Source: Lactifluus volemus | Lineage: Eukaryota > Basidiomycota > Agaricomycetes > Russulales > Russulaceae | Direction: 5' to 3' | Assembly: GCA_022376515.1 (NCBI GenBank) | Contig: WTXI01000399.1 | Coordinates: 1-30,585, forward strand | Length of the DNA: 30,585 bases | Shown here: positions 20,686 through 30,585 of the stretch, one piece after another | How positions within the stretch are numbered: the stretch's first letter is position 1 | How the letters are laid out: each line of letters opens with the position of its first letter | Program-made: the position numbers and the translations under genes | Notes under the pieces: generated by a model | Told to the model about the DNA's origin: nothing | What the model saw: the letters and a program-made list of their open reading frames with translations, nothing else | Databases searched by the model: none

Positions 20686-23600
20686 ATGTCTCTTAAAGCT
20701 TTAGTTTACGCCTATGTGATTGGCGGCATAACGTTCATTCCTTTGCTCATCATTTCCCTGATCGCATTCACCGTCTACACCTCCATCCCCGTCAAAGATT
20801 CAGACGCGACAAAGTCTGTAGGAGAAAAGCCAGAGCTGTCAGGTACCGACCTCGCAGAGGCAGACGAGTCCACTACCACTACTACAGCGGACCTGTCCTT
20901 CGATTTGAATGACCTCCCAAAGCCACGTCGGGGCTGGCTCACCATGCGGCGCACGTTCGAGGAAGTTGCCTTTGATGGCTCATACGTCACCCTCATGAAG
21001 TCCTTTTTGGATTCGCGTTCCAAGGACCCAAAACGCTCTCGCCCGCGGGACATGTGGTATGTGGTACTCAAAGGGAAGGTACTCTACTTGTACGAAGACG
21101 AGGGAATGACCGAATGCGAGGCCGCCATCGAGCTTGGCAGCCACGAGGTCGTGATCTACCCTGAAGGCCTTCCTGATGGCGAGCTCTTCACCAAGCGCAA
21201 TGCCATCTGCCTCAGGCCAAAACCGGAAAAGGTCATGCCGAGCGTCACTCGCAAGATGCAACTCTCCTCACAGAATGTTGATGAGAAGGCAGAGGAGCTC
21301 GGCGACTCTAACCAAAAGAAAAAGCAGGAAAAGGAGCGGCTCCTCGAACTCGAAAGGGAGCGTGACTCTGCACGCGAGGAGGCGTCTGACCCGTCCACGC
21401 CATGGTTCATCTTCGTACGATCCAGCGTCGAGATGGAGGATTGGTACTTGTCACTGATCCACGCATCGGATCACCCTGCAAACTCATCCACACTTTCTCC
21501 TCTCCATTCCGTTTATTCTCCTGCGGACATGAACCACATTGTGGCTACCCTTGACGAGCAACCGGATGTCATCCCAATGCGCTGGCTAAATGCCCTCCTA
21601 GGTCGCATTTTCCTCAGTTATTACAACACAGAAGCACTCGAGTCGTTCATCATCGAGCGCCTCATGAAGAAGTTGGCCAAGGTGAAGCGACCCAACTTCT
21701 TTTCCGAAGTTGTCATCACCCAGGTAGACTTGGGAAACAGGCCAATCATGTTCAGCAAACCCATGCTGAAGGAGCTCACAAAGGAGGGTGATGCCGCACT
21801 CGAGCTGCATGCACAGTACAAGGGGGAGATACGGATTACAACCAAGGCAGTCGCAACGATATCCCTTGGCTTCAAACCATACACAGTCAAACTCATACTG
21901 GCAGTAGTCTTGCGGGAGCTAGAAGGCAACTTGGTAGTTCGAGTTAAACGTCCACCCAGCAACCGTATTTGGTACGCTTTCACGCATATGCCCAAGATGG
22001 TCTTGGACGTAGAACCCGTCGTGAGCGACCGCCAAATCACATGGGGAATGATTTTGCATACCATCGAGTCGAGGCTGAGGGAGATTGTACGTACTTGGTT
22101 ACCTTCTCGTGACGTCACGATACCAATTCGTCCCTCCAAAGATTCTCGAGTCCATTGTTCTTCCGAACATGGATGATATCGCGTTCTTCGATAGTTCATC
22201 CTATTCTCATCGTGGGGGCATCTGGCCTGATGCCGTCCGCCCTGAGAAACCGAATGTCTCGAATGTGTCGTCTGACGATGTGTCCACTGCATCTGCCCCT
22301 CCTGATGTGGACATCTCGTCTTCATCGGGCGACCTTGACCCCCACTCCCAAGTTAAGCGCTCCAGCTCTGACGGGGAGGTCGGCATAGATACAGACCCTC
22401 AGAACACATCACCTCAACTATCTCATCGTCACACCACGATACTACCAGCCAGTAGAGGTTCATCCCCGACTCCCCAGCCTTCACCTCATCAGTCGTTTAA
22501 CTATGACCCAGGAGCCGAAGGCCCCGATTCACCGAAAGAGGCTGCGTTGCTCGAAGACCAGCCCCCCGTCCTTCGACACAAGGCCTCTAGCAGCAGTGAG
22601 AAAAGCAAGAAAACGCGGTTTCTCAGCATCCGACGGACGAGTCGCTCTCCTTCGCCAAGCCCCTCTTCGCACCCCCCGTCTCGGGAAATATCTCCGGCTC
22701 CATCTCTGGAAAATTTGAGGCCGCCGAGTCTCGAACGGCCGAATGGTACGAGTACTCATACCGACATATCGCGAACAAACACGCTTCTTTCAACGCTGAA
22801 GTCCCGTGCTGGAGATCGGCAGACTTTGAGCAACACCGCAAAGGAAACTATGCGCAAATGGACTAATTGGGGTGGCCTGAAAAAGGATCGTAATTCAAAC
22901 GCTGCATTGTCTGAAGATGTGCGGGATGGTCAAGCTTCCAAAGTTCATTCTGCATCGCAGAAGGTGAAATCCAGCTATGCGGAGATTCGGGCGGCCGTGG
23001 ACGAGCGCCGAGATAAGGAACGTCGAAATTCTGATGTTTCCTCTTCTTCCATAAACACACCCGAGCGCGAACATAAAGGGCGGGTTGACAGCGTGTCACC
23101 TATGCAAAGTCCGCAAGGGTCATCCTTCTCGACATCACAAGTTGCATCATCCCTTGCATTATCGTATGCTGGAGGTCCTGCAGACCCTTCGGTAGACGAG
23201 ACATCTCTTCTAGAGCAGTTGTCTGCACGATCACCAGTGGTTGATGTAGACGGGACGCAACTGGGTTCTGAAGACATAGCTGGTGTAGGACTCACACCGG
23301 TGACGCTCGTATCTCCGCCAGTCTCTGTTTCGCCTCCAATCCAGTCTCAGCCTTCACAAGGAAAGACCATGACGATACCGAGCATCCATGCTCGCAATCG
23401 TGGCGAGGTCATGTCCATGGGCTATGTTCCGCCATCGCCCCCTGCTCCGGAGGTCAAGACTGGCGTGTCTGTGTATCGTCTTTGGAAGCCTTCACCTGCT
23501 ACTCAGACTGAACGTGCGGATCGAGATGGAGAGCATACGAGCTCAAGTTCCCCTCCGGCTCTGAGCCCTGATAGCATGGAGACCTCACCGGAGTCCGTCC

Positions 23601-23824
23601 CGCAGGCGAACAGTCTTCGACCTCCACCCCCACCGTTACCTCCACGGACGTCTGCGTCTGCGCCTACGTCTGCGCCCTTGAACCCGATAGCGTTGCGTGG
23701 TGAGGAGTGTCTTGAAGAGTCGGAGAGTACGCAGAATGTAGAGGGTGTCGAGACGTCGAGTTTCCCTGTTTCACCTGGCTCTAAACCCCCATTACCGCCG
23801 CGCAAGATCCACGCTTCCGCTTAG
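20686..23824 (+). CDS. NVJ2: ER membrane lipid-transfer protein with PH and SMP domains (Nvj2/TEX2 type)
   Basis: Two exons, 20686-22086 and 22142-23824, join in phase across a 55-nt intron to give 1027 residues. Residues about 8-32 are a membrane anchor ([20 protein letters not shown]). Residues about 80-258 form a split PH-like domain, from RRGWLTMRR to [19 protein letters not shown], with a Lys/Glu-rich insert. Residues about 298-485 form the SMP domain, starting [20 protein letters not shown] and ending [17 protein letters not shown]. This order is that of yeast Nvj2 and animal TEX2, which sit in the ER and move lipids (ceramide for Nvj2) at ER-vacuole/ER-Golgi contacts. The ~540-residue C-terminal tail is Ser/Pro rich and ends with PPPPLPPR and PPLPPRK, SH3-ligand-like motifs. 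The frame is unbroken. Assignment is secure; the role of the tail is unknown. Confidence 0.92.
22107..22120. promoter_or_regulatory. Palindrome containing a CRE/ATF-type site within the NVJ2 intron
   Basis: TCGTGACGTCACGA is a perfect 14-bp palindrome with the TGACGTCA core bound by CREB/ATF-type bZIP factors. It lies in the intron at 22087-22141. It may be chance; function is not claimed. Confidence 0.35.
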
Positions 23825-24599
23825 CGGTTTCTTTTTTGTCATCCATCATCCACACACACTTATTTATGATTTTTCATGTACCAGATTAAGCACACTTTCC
23901 CTCGATATATTGGTCTTCGTTGCTAGAATAGAGCAACGTAATTACAGAGTCGAGATTAGCAAATTAACGTTGCCACAACTCAGGCCGTCGTTCAGCTATC
24001 CTCCACCACTGGACGAAGTGGACGACCCGAAACCCTTAGAACAAGATGATGGCCCTGAGACATCAAACTGAGTTATAAGACTAGTCGAGCGCGGCTCATC
24101 AATGATTTAATATTCCACCATCAGAACTCCTTGGACAGATCCGGAGATGCGACATATTATGGGTGCTGCTGATAACTTTGATAACGCCCCGAACAGCCAC
24201 GAGTTGCCTATGTTCATCGATGTTCTGGTCACAGCTCCGATGTGATACCCGTGTCTCTCCCGGTCCTGTCACGCGTGGTTGATGTTTGACCGAGACTAAA
24301 CTGGCCGTGAATACATCTCGTCGCTCGCGGAGGCTCCCTGCCAGACAAGAGAGTTACGGTTCATGTGAGCAGTCGCCCAAGCCAGAAAAGAGAATTGGTG
24401 ACAGACCCTTTGTTGACAGCTCTTACGCAAGTTCGGCAATACGAAAGCGACTATAGCAACCGAAAATCTGACCTTGTGATGGGTCGGTCGTCCCAGTGAG
24501 CCTTGGCCACGGTGACTTTGCATCGCGCTTACTGGGTGTGCCACTTGCTAACCTACTGAGTGGTAGTTCAGCGAGTCTCGAAGAGTCGGTATCATGTTA
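23825..24599. other. Downstream flank of NVJ2, no clear gene
   Basis: Starts with the T-rich 3' UTR of the NVJ2-like gene. One plus-strand frame to 24071 reads LRPSFSYPPPLDEVDDPKPL before a stop, and minus-strand patches near 24300-24545 also look weakly coding, but no consistent gene model can be built. The minus-strand patches may be the 3' part of the unresolved gene that starts at 25161. Confidence 0.4.
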
Positions 24600-25161
24600 G
24601 ACGGCTCTTGAACTTGGTTATCCAATTTGTCGCTGACATGAATTTACCCTCTTTCTCACCGATCGGCCATTCCTGATTGTTTCGTTCTGATGTGACAAAA
24701 CCAACCGGCGGGTTGCTCTATTTCTGGTGCGCTTAGTATTACGCGCCAGGTCCACTCTTTCCCGTCATCGACGTTCTCGTCGGATTTTTTTTCCGCAGCA
24801 AGAGCAGCCCAAGGAGGAAGTGGGATTCCTCAAGAGTCAAGCAAGGGTGCAGTGAAGCCGTTGATACCAAATTTATTTTCCTTACCAACCGCATCGCTGA
24901 CCTCGACATACTCATGCAGAATTGTGAAGTGTTCTTTGCTATTGACGCTATCAGCACGAGCGAAGGTGCATAAAGGTGCCATAGGCTGCCAGATAGCAGG
25001 TTTCGTTCAGTAGATTGCGAGCGTCGATACTCTCCTCCAACGTCGGTGCTCGGTGCTGATATTCCGAAAGATCTCGACTCTGGGCGCTTTACAACCACTG
25101 CCACCCGCATGCCGCGGGACTCAGCGCGATACAAGATGGAGTTGGCTGGAAGTTTAGTCAT
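24600..25161 (-). pseudogene. Unresolved or decayed minus-strand gene, divergent from DCTN6
   Basis: From ATG 25161 the minus strand reads MTKLPANSILYRAESRGMR. A GT-AG intron (donor near 25105 or 25090, acceptor ending in ATATCAG) then joins in phase to HRAPTLEESIDARNLLNETC, YLAAYGTFMHLRS. Next come the protein-like segments NSKEHFTILHEYVEVSDAVG, GINGFTAPLLDS, a TGA, then PLPPWAALAAEKKSDENVDD, WTWRVILSAPEIEQPAGWFC and, after a very short intron-like gap, DKLDNQVQEPSNMIPTLRDS. The change of frame at MHLRS can be bridged only by skipping coding-looking sequence, and the TGA has no intron around it. The segments look like one real protein that is now broken, or the splicing is more complex than I can see. 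Family not recognised. Confidence 0.4.
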
Positions 25162-25321
25162 GGCTCTCGACTGAAGAGCCCGTGTCTCTGAACTGCGTCA
25201 ATATCGCTTGTCCTTTTCAGGTACCACTTTTCTAACCGGAGCCGTTCCCCTGTGATATGTAATGGTTGATGACTAAGTGATTTGGCCCTAATGTGACGGG
25301 ATACCCATTTGAGGAAAGCGT
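25162..25321. promoter_or_regulatory. Short divergent promoter upstream of DCTN6
   Basis: 160 bp separate the proposed ATGs of the minus-strand gene (25161) and DCTN6 (25322). If both starts are right, this is a shared bidirectional promoter. No core element was identified. Confidence 0.4.
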
Positions 25322-26209
25322 ATGACCAAAAGGTTAGTAACTATAAAGCCTTACTTTGACCACTTTTACTGCATCCGCGACCATCACGGTGCATGCCTCC
25401 AATGTAAGCTCAAACATCGAATTTTTCCAATTTTGTCGGTTTGAAACATAATGATTTTTAGCCGAGATAAATTTACGATCCACTCCAGGGCCGTGGTATG
25501 TCAGGATGTTGAGCTCAAAGGGGACATCACAATCGGGTCATGTATGTTTGACCTTTTGAAAAATGGTTCAGCTGATCTCTTCCGTGGACAGGGACTATAG
25601 TACACCCAAAAGCGACCATCTTTGCCATTGCGGGCCCTATCGTGATAGGGGCTAATTGCATCATTGAGGAGGCTGCCATCATCGTGAATAGGTGTGCCAC
25701 ATGACTTGGCAGCATCGCCTTCTCATCACCAGCGGCCGCCACTATCATATATAGGCGCAAGGAAGTCATGCGAATAGGTGATGACAATTTATTCGAGATC
25801 GGCTGCCGTACGTCCCCTACCGCTACATCATGTCTCACCCAAACCCGAGCGGCTTCGACCTCATTTCCGTCTTTGTATGTATCTATGTACATATCCCGCG
25901 TTTATAGGTGTCGAATCCCCAAGCGTGGGCAACTTCAATACGGTCTCGACACGTGCGCGCGTGCATCACACAGTGCGGATATCTTCATACTGCGTTATCG
26001 GTGCAGGCTGCCTCGTGGTTCCCACGGATGACGAGCTGCTGGATGAGTACACTGTCATTTATGGGCCATCCGCGGAGCGACGCGTATGGAGCGGACGTGG
26101 AAAGGTGCAAGAAGCGGATCTCCGACGGAAACATGCAGAGTATCTCCGAGAGACACTACCCAAGTTCAACCGTTTGCGGAGAGGAGAAGCACACGGGCAT
26201 GGGGGTTGA
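25322..26209 (+). CDS. DCTN6: Dynactin subunit 6 (p27), left-handed beta-helix protein
   Basis: Five exons, 25322-25332, 25462-25541, 25592-25691, 25755-25807 and 25908-26209, splice in phase to 181 residues, close to the ~190 of animal DCTN6. The sequence shows hexapeptide-repeat strands typical of the family: ELKGDITIGSWTIVHPKATI, AGPIVIGANCIIEEAAIIVN, IGDDNLFEIGC, SVGNFNTVSTRARV and CVIGAGCLVVP, then YTVIYGPSAERRVW, matching the 'NTVIYG' end of the helix, and a charged C-terminal helix with RETLPKFNRLR. p27 caps the pointed end of dynactin together with p25 and supports dynein-driven transport, including nuclear and endosome movement in hyphae (family knowledge). The first exon is only 11 nt, the least certain part, because intron 1 is long (129 nt) for this genome. 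No frame break. Confidence 0.9.
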
Positions 26210-26557
26210 GCTTTAGTTGCAAGTACAAGTGTTGTATCGTATCAGACCAATTGCTTGCTGTGGGGGATCAACTTCGGAGACTAGCACTAACAGTACTGGG
26301 GATGGCAATTTTCCCGGCAGCTCGGTACCCGAGGGACCGCAGATGTTTTTTTTTTTTTTACGATAATACCCTAAGGTGTCAAGTCAACGAGGGTGCCGCA
26401 CTGCCCTCAACCGTAGTAACGATCATCATTACAACTCAACTGACCGAGTCGAATCAATCAATCGAGGACTGGACTGGTTCACACAGGGACCAATTTACTG
26501 GTACTCGGCTCTGTCATTTCGGTTTTCCCTCTCTTTTTACGCCCCCAAACTCACACG

Positions 26558-26878
26558 ATGTCCACTCACCTTTGATTCACGACCTTGACGATACTCACTC
26601 GATTGCTTCAACTCACAACGAATCTTTCTCTCAATCTTCTAGATCTATTCATACCCGTGCCCTTGCTAGTTCTGCAACTGTGGGCTCTGAAGATTCCATG
26701 ACATCCCTCTATACAACACAACGGATTGATACCAATGTGATGGTGCGCATATACTCATCGAATAGCCATGTCCAGGCGTTGTTTATCCCTTCCCTAACCC
26801 AGTCTTTCCCCACGTTAGCCCCCACGCCGTAGACCACTACCTCCGACACCCGAACCCGACTGGCAGTATCCCGCATTA
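26558..26878 (+). other. Possible 5' exon(s) of the next gene
   Basis: One plus-strand frame reads HDLDDTHSIASTHNESFSQS, then SSATVGSEDSMTSLYTTQRI, which looks coding, and the frame of the ATG at 26879 is open upstream (PPTPEPDWQYPALMDPSHP) to a possible acceptor near 26832. An ATG at 26558 starts this segment only if one base is restored near 26573. The gene at 26879 may therefore begin earlier. Confidence 0.4.
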
Positions 26879-28642
26879 ATGGACCCGTCTCATCCTCACC
26901 CGTATTCTGCATCTTTTCCCTTATCTCCCATAGCTGTCGATTCAAGTCCAGGTGGAGCGGACAACTTCACACCATTGCCTGAAGAGCGTCCCCCGACGAC
27001 CAACTATCTACGTCCGCGGCAACGAGCAGATCTTGTGAGAAAGTCACGAAAGTTAACTCAACTGTTTGGCGAGACGCCCTCCCCGCTGTCTGTTTCGCCT
27101 TTGTGGTCATCCGAACAGGTACTTGATGAGGCGCCTTCCTCCTGGGAAGGGCGTCATGTTACACGTCCTAGCTGGGCATTTCGGCCATCTGTCGACACTT
27201 TTGATGCCGCCCGTAGACACTCGACCCCATCAAGTCCCATGGAAACCCTATGGACGGCAGAGCCGTCCCTGGCAGGTGGGGGATTGGGGAAGAAGACAAG
27301 GGGGAAGAAGAGCGCCAGGACTGCAGAAGTCGACTCGGCTTCATTCATCGATCTCTCGGATGACGACAATTCACCCTCCGCTCGTGTACTCTCCTCACGT
27401 CCTCTCCCGTCACCATCTTTTTCTCACTCTCCACGCACCCCGGAGTTCACACCGCAAGCCCATTCTCAGGAGGAAGACCGTCGGCGCAGGCGGGAAAAGA
27501 TAGCCAAGCTACACCGTTTCCTTGGTTCTCGTGTTCCGGTTTCCCTGGTTCTCGGTGTTAACGACGGGGATGATACCCTTCCGGCACTCGATCCCACCCT
27601 TGGTAACATCCGCGCTCGTCTTCCAGGTAGACGTCGGAGTAGCTCAGCCGCTGAATTCAAGAGCAAGTGGTTCGACGAGAGTGACCGGGTAAAAGAGGAG
27701 CTCGATGAACGCGAGAAAGCCATCAATGTTCGCAGAGCGATCAAGATGGAGAAGGTGATCCGACATTGCACTTGTCTCTGACGAGAATGGTAGCTGAACT
27801 TTATTCTTTCCATAGCTGTTTGGCGTTCAACCCCCGCAGACATTGTATCATACACGGCACTCCTCCAAGCCGGCGGTTAGTGCTCCGGCGACTGAGCATG
27901 CCTCCCGCGAGGCTTCTCTATCAATCGGCCGCAACATTAATCAGAGACCATATCTAACCAAAGGCAGCACGCAAGGCAAACATCACCGGGAGACCAGCCA
28001 GTCCTCATCAATTCGCCCTTTACTCGACTCCGAAGCTGGCGACTCATCAAGTAGGCCCATGTCCGCCATTTATATGCATTACAGATGTTCCCTCGATTCA
28101 CTCGGCCGTCTCATCGACCATGTGAGCTTCTATCCCGTTCAGGGGTGCGAATGTGCTTTATTCACTCGTAAGCTATAGGATGACATGGAGTCTCTGGCTG
28201 AACTCCACTCAATCCTCACAAACGATCAGCCGGGGACTGAGGGGCTCAGCACACCAATACGCGATGACGACTCCGTCCTGACGGTCCGCAGCGGCCGTCG
28301 CTTCTCCTTGCCCGCTCGATCGTCTTCACTCTCTCTGGCCTCGCAATACAACCTGAGCAGTCCTTCTCCCGAAATGGTTTCATTCCAAGCCCGCAGGAAG
28401 AAAGCTGCGAAGCTCACACATTTTTTCGGCGTGGAATACCGTGATCTTATTGGTGATATTGTTGAAAGCATTGAGCGTGATGTACAGGAAGAAACTCGTA
28501 GGGGTAGTCTTCGTCCGGAGGAGCTGCAGGTTTGTCAATATTTTTTTTTGGCCTAGTTGACGGGGCTGAAACAAGTATCCGATTGTAGGACCTTCTGGTC
28601 AAGCTGCGCAACCTTAGAACGAAACGTACTGCGGTAATATGA
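26879..28642 (+). CDS. Uncharacterised protein with three copies of a basic KLxxFxG motif
   Basis: Four exons, 26879-27754, 27816-28121, 28179-28529 and 28589-28642, join in phase to 528 residues. Three short stretches resemble each other: RKSRKLTQLFGE (residues ~56-67), REKIAKLHRFLGS (~208-220) and RKKAAKLTHFFGV (~463-475). Each has a basic cluster, then K-L-x-x-(L/F)-(F/L)-G. The second is preceded by Ser/Pro-rich sequence and the third is followed by YRDLIGDIVESIERDVQEE and the final exon DLLVKLRNLRTKRTAVI. The rest is Ser/Pro/Arg-rich and probably disordered. Repeated basic-hydrophobic motifs suggest repeated binding of one partner or of membranes (inference). Start may lie upstream (see 26558-26878). 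Family not recognised. Confidence 0.75.
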
Positions 28643-28891
28643 ATTGCTTAAAATCTCACCCATTTTGGCAGTAACTTCTGTACAATTATGGCCCATGTCC
28701 TGTATCTCAATTATGGTATAATTTCAAAGTGAGGTATATATACCCAATCACCAGGAAAAGGAACAGTTAAAAATGGGTGCACTACAAGACTACCAACTCT
28801 CCTCTACATGAGTGACACCAGAAAATGTGAGACTCGTCCAAGAACTGAGGCCGCTTGTGCGCATCATGAATATTAGTAGTAGCATATGGAA

Positions 28892-30585
28892 TCAACGCAG
28901 GGGATGTACTGTCCGCGTCCCCAACGTGCTGCGGCGAAGCTGCACGTGACGGGGGATCGCTGCCGCAGCCATCTCGCTGTCGATGCGAGCCTTGAGCATT
29001 CCAAGGCTGACCTTGCGCTTGTGCCGCGTTTCCGGGGACAGATTAGCACCGAATGTAGAGTGCGTGCTATTAAGTGAAACGTTATTACTGCCTCTGCGCT
29101 GTGTCAGAGACACGCGGCGTAGATCATCCGAATGGTTTCGGGCCCGACTGGATGGGCGAGAAGGGTGATCTGGTGTGAACGGCCGCGGTATTACGTGTGA
29201 TGAGGATGGTGACGAGGATGCCCGCAGCTGAGCCAGCTGGTCTTCTGACTGGCCTAGTTGCCTTTGGAATGAATGCGCACGGGCTTCGGCCTCAAAGATG
29301 GCTGTTTGGAGTGCACGGATCTGAGACTGCGCAGCAGACAGCTCGAGACGGTGTTGCTGCTTAAGCGCGTTCATCATCTCCTTGTCCAGGGAGGGTGATG
29401 GCGCTGAATTTGCAGCTGCGATCGAAAGCTCGGCGCGAAGTTCGTCGATCTCCTGAACCTTCGTCACAAGATCGGCGCGGAGGACCTCGATATCCGTGCG
29501 TGCGCGTTCCAAGAACTCCTGTTGCTCTACGTCGGCCAACTTTCGCTCCTCGAGCTCCTGCTGGAGTGATGCGATTTCTCCCTTCAGGCTCTGTGAGGCA
29601 GAAGCCATACGGTCAAGGTCTTCAACTTGCTTGCTCGCCAACTGTCTTCGTCCCGCACGTTCCACCTCTAGCTCTCGAATGCTTGCATGGGCTTCGGACA
29701 GCTCCGTCTCGAGTTGGGCGTAACCCCTCTGAAGTTCATCTTGGGTCTCTTGCGCAGTCGACAGGTCCTTCTCGCGCGCACTTTCGGCGTCCAGAAGCTT
29801 CGTGTTTAACGATTCGTTTTGATCTTGCGCAGCTTGAAGCGAGTTTCCAGCTGAACAATGACACCATCTCGGTCCCGAACAGCCTGCTCTAAGATGTTGG
29901 TCTTCTCGCTCAGCTCAAGTTTCGCATTTGTGAGTTCAACAATCTTCGGACGCATTTCATCTAGACAGCGCATCAAGGTTGAACCTTCGGTTTGAAGTTC
30001 ATGCTGGATGCGTTCTGCCTCCTCCGCGCGTCTGATGGCATTACGCAGCTCTCCCTGGGTCTGATGTAGCTGCCGGTTAAGCTCTTCCTCGTTAGAGATA
30101 GATTGCGCGGCTGCTTTGCGCAAACCGGCTATTGTGCCGAAATGGTCGTCGACCTGAGACCGTAGAGAGCTCTTCTCCAAACGCAGAGATTGGAGTTCCG
30201 AAGTAAGAGAAGTCAATTGTTTCTGGGCAGTTGCATGCCGCCCTTCCAGTTCGATACTTTCGTTTCCAAAGATGACACAAATGTCGTTTTTTGCTCGAGC
30301 GTAGCTTCAACCTTGTCGTGATCAGCTCTGAGTGAAACATATGCCTGTCCACATAAGATATAAGTTTCCGAGATGATAACAAGATAGGTGGCATACCTGC
30401 TTGGACTTGGAGAGCTGAAACTCGAGCTCGCCAGCCCTATCTTGAACATTCTGTAGTGAAGCCTCTAGCTGCGCAACACGATCGTCGCTCTGAATTCTCT
30501 CTTGCAATTCACGGATGAGCCCTTGAGACTGCTCGACTTCGGTTTTCAATCCTTCTGCAGAACTTCTGGTATGCTTTAGTTCTCG
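28892..30585 (-). CDS. C-terminal part of a long coiled-coil protein (N-terminus beyond the right edge)
   Basis: Minus-strand exons, >30585-30397 and 30344-28892, flank a 52-nt intron. The product is almost continuous heptad-type sequence rich in Glu, Gln, Leu, Lys and Arg (for example SELQSLRLEKSSLRSQV and LQQELEERKLADVEQQEFLE), followed by a Ser/Arg-rich basic tail with HKRKVSLGMLKARIDSEM and the end RTVHPLR before TGA at 28892-28894. This resembles filament-, tether- or microtubule-associated coiled-coil proteins, but no specific family can be named. The frame changes twice without an intron: near 30258 (between SSLETK and SIELEGRHA) and near 29842 (between VIVQLET and SLQAAQDQNE). Each is fixed by one extra base in a short homopolymer. 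The gene is tail-to-tail with the 26879 gene, about 250 bp apart. Confidence 0.75.

Overview
This window looks like nuclear DNA of a filamentous basidiomycete, most likely an Agaricomycete (inference). Genes are dense and lie on both strands. They are cut by many short GT-AG introns, mostly about 40-90 nt. The recognisable proteins are eukaryotic housekeeping or cell-biology proteins, and several others have the Ser/Pro-rich, low-complexity look of basidiomycete-specific proteins. I see no bacterial, organellar or viral signature, no rRNA, no intact tRNA and no CRISPR array. All splice sites and families below were assigned by eye, without alignments or database searches.

Layout. 100-4864 (+): Ski2-type DEVH RNA helicase of the cytosolic exosome. 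5000-6303 (+): a two-exon putative DNA-binding protein with a homeodomain-like helix-turn-helix. 6304-9485: gene-poor, including an AT-richer block (about 6735-7740) with a decayed mobile-element-like coding remnant on the minus strand, a tRNA-derived (SINE-like) sequence and a perfect 41-bp fold-back hairpin. 9486-11542 (+): uncharacterised protein whose reading frame changes once. 11961-13743 (-): FGFR1OP2/SIKE-family coiled-coil protein (STRIPAK component), divergent from 14052-14909 (+), which has an R3HCC1-like RRM-fold domain. 15662-17137 (+): uncharacterised low-complexity acidic protein. 17138-20538: gene-poor. 20686-23824 (+): NVJ2/TEX2-type ER membrane protein with PH and SMP lipid-transfer domains. 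About 24600-25161 (-): unresolved or decayed gene. 25322-26209 (+): dynactin subunit p27 (DCTN6). 26879-28642 (+): uncharacterised protein with three copies of a short basic motif. 28892 to the right edge (-): C-terminal part of a long coiled-coil protein.

The genes do not form a pathway. They are independent units for RNA decay, lipid transfer at ER contacts, dynein/dynactin transport and STRIPAK signalling, plus orphan proteins. No obvious new defence or metabolic system is present. The most notable observations are the nested mobile-element-like block with its perfect hairpin and SINE-like sequence, the repeated single-base frame breaks in otherwise well-preserved genes (six candidate sites in the 5' half of SKI2, others in the genes at 9486 and 28892), and two orphan proteins with distinctive conserved-looking motifs.
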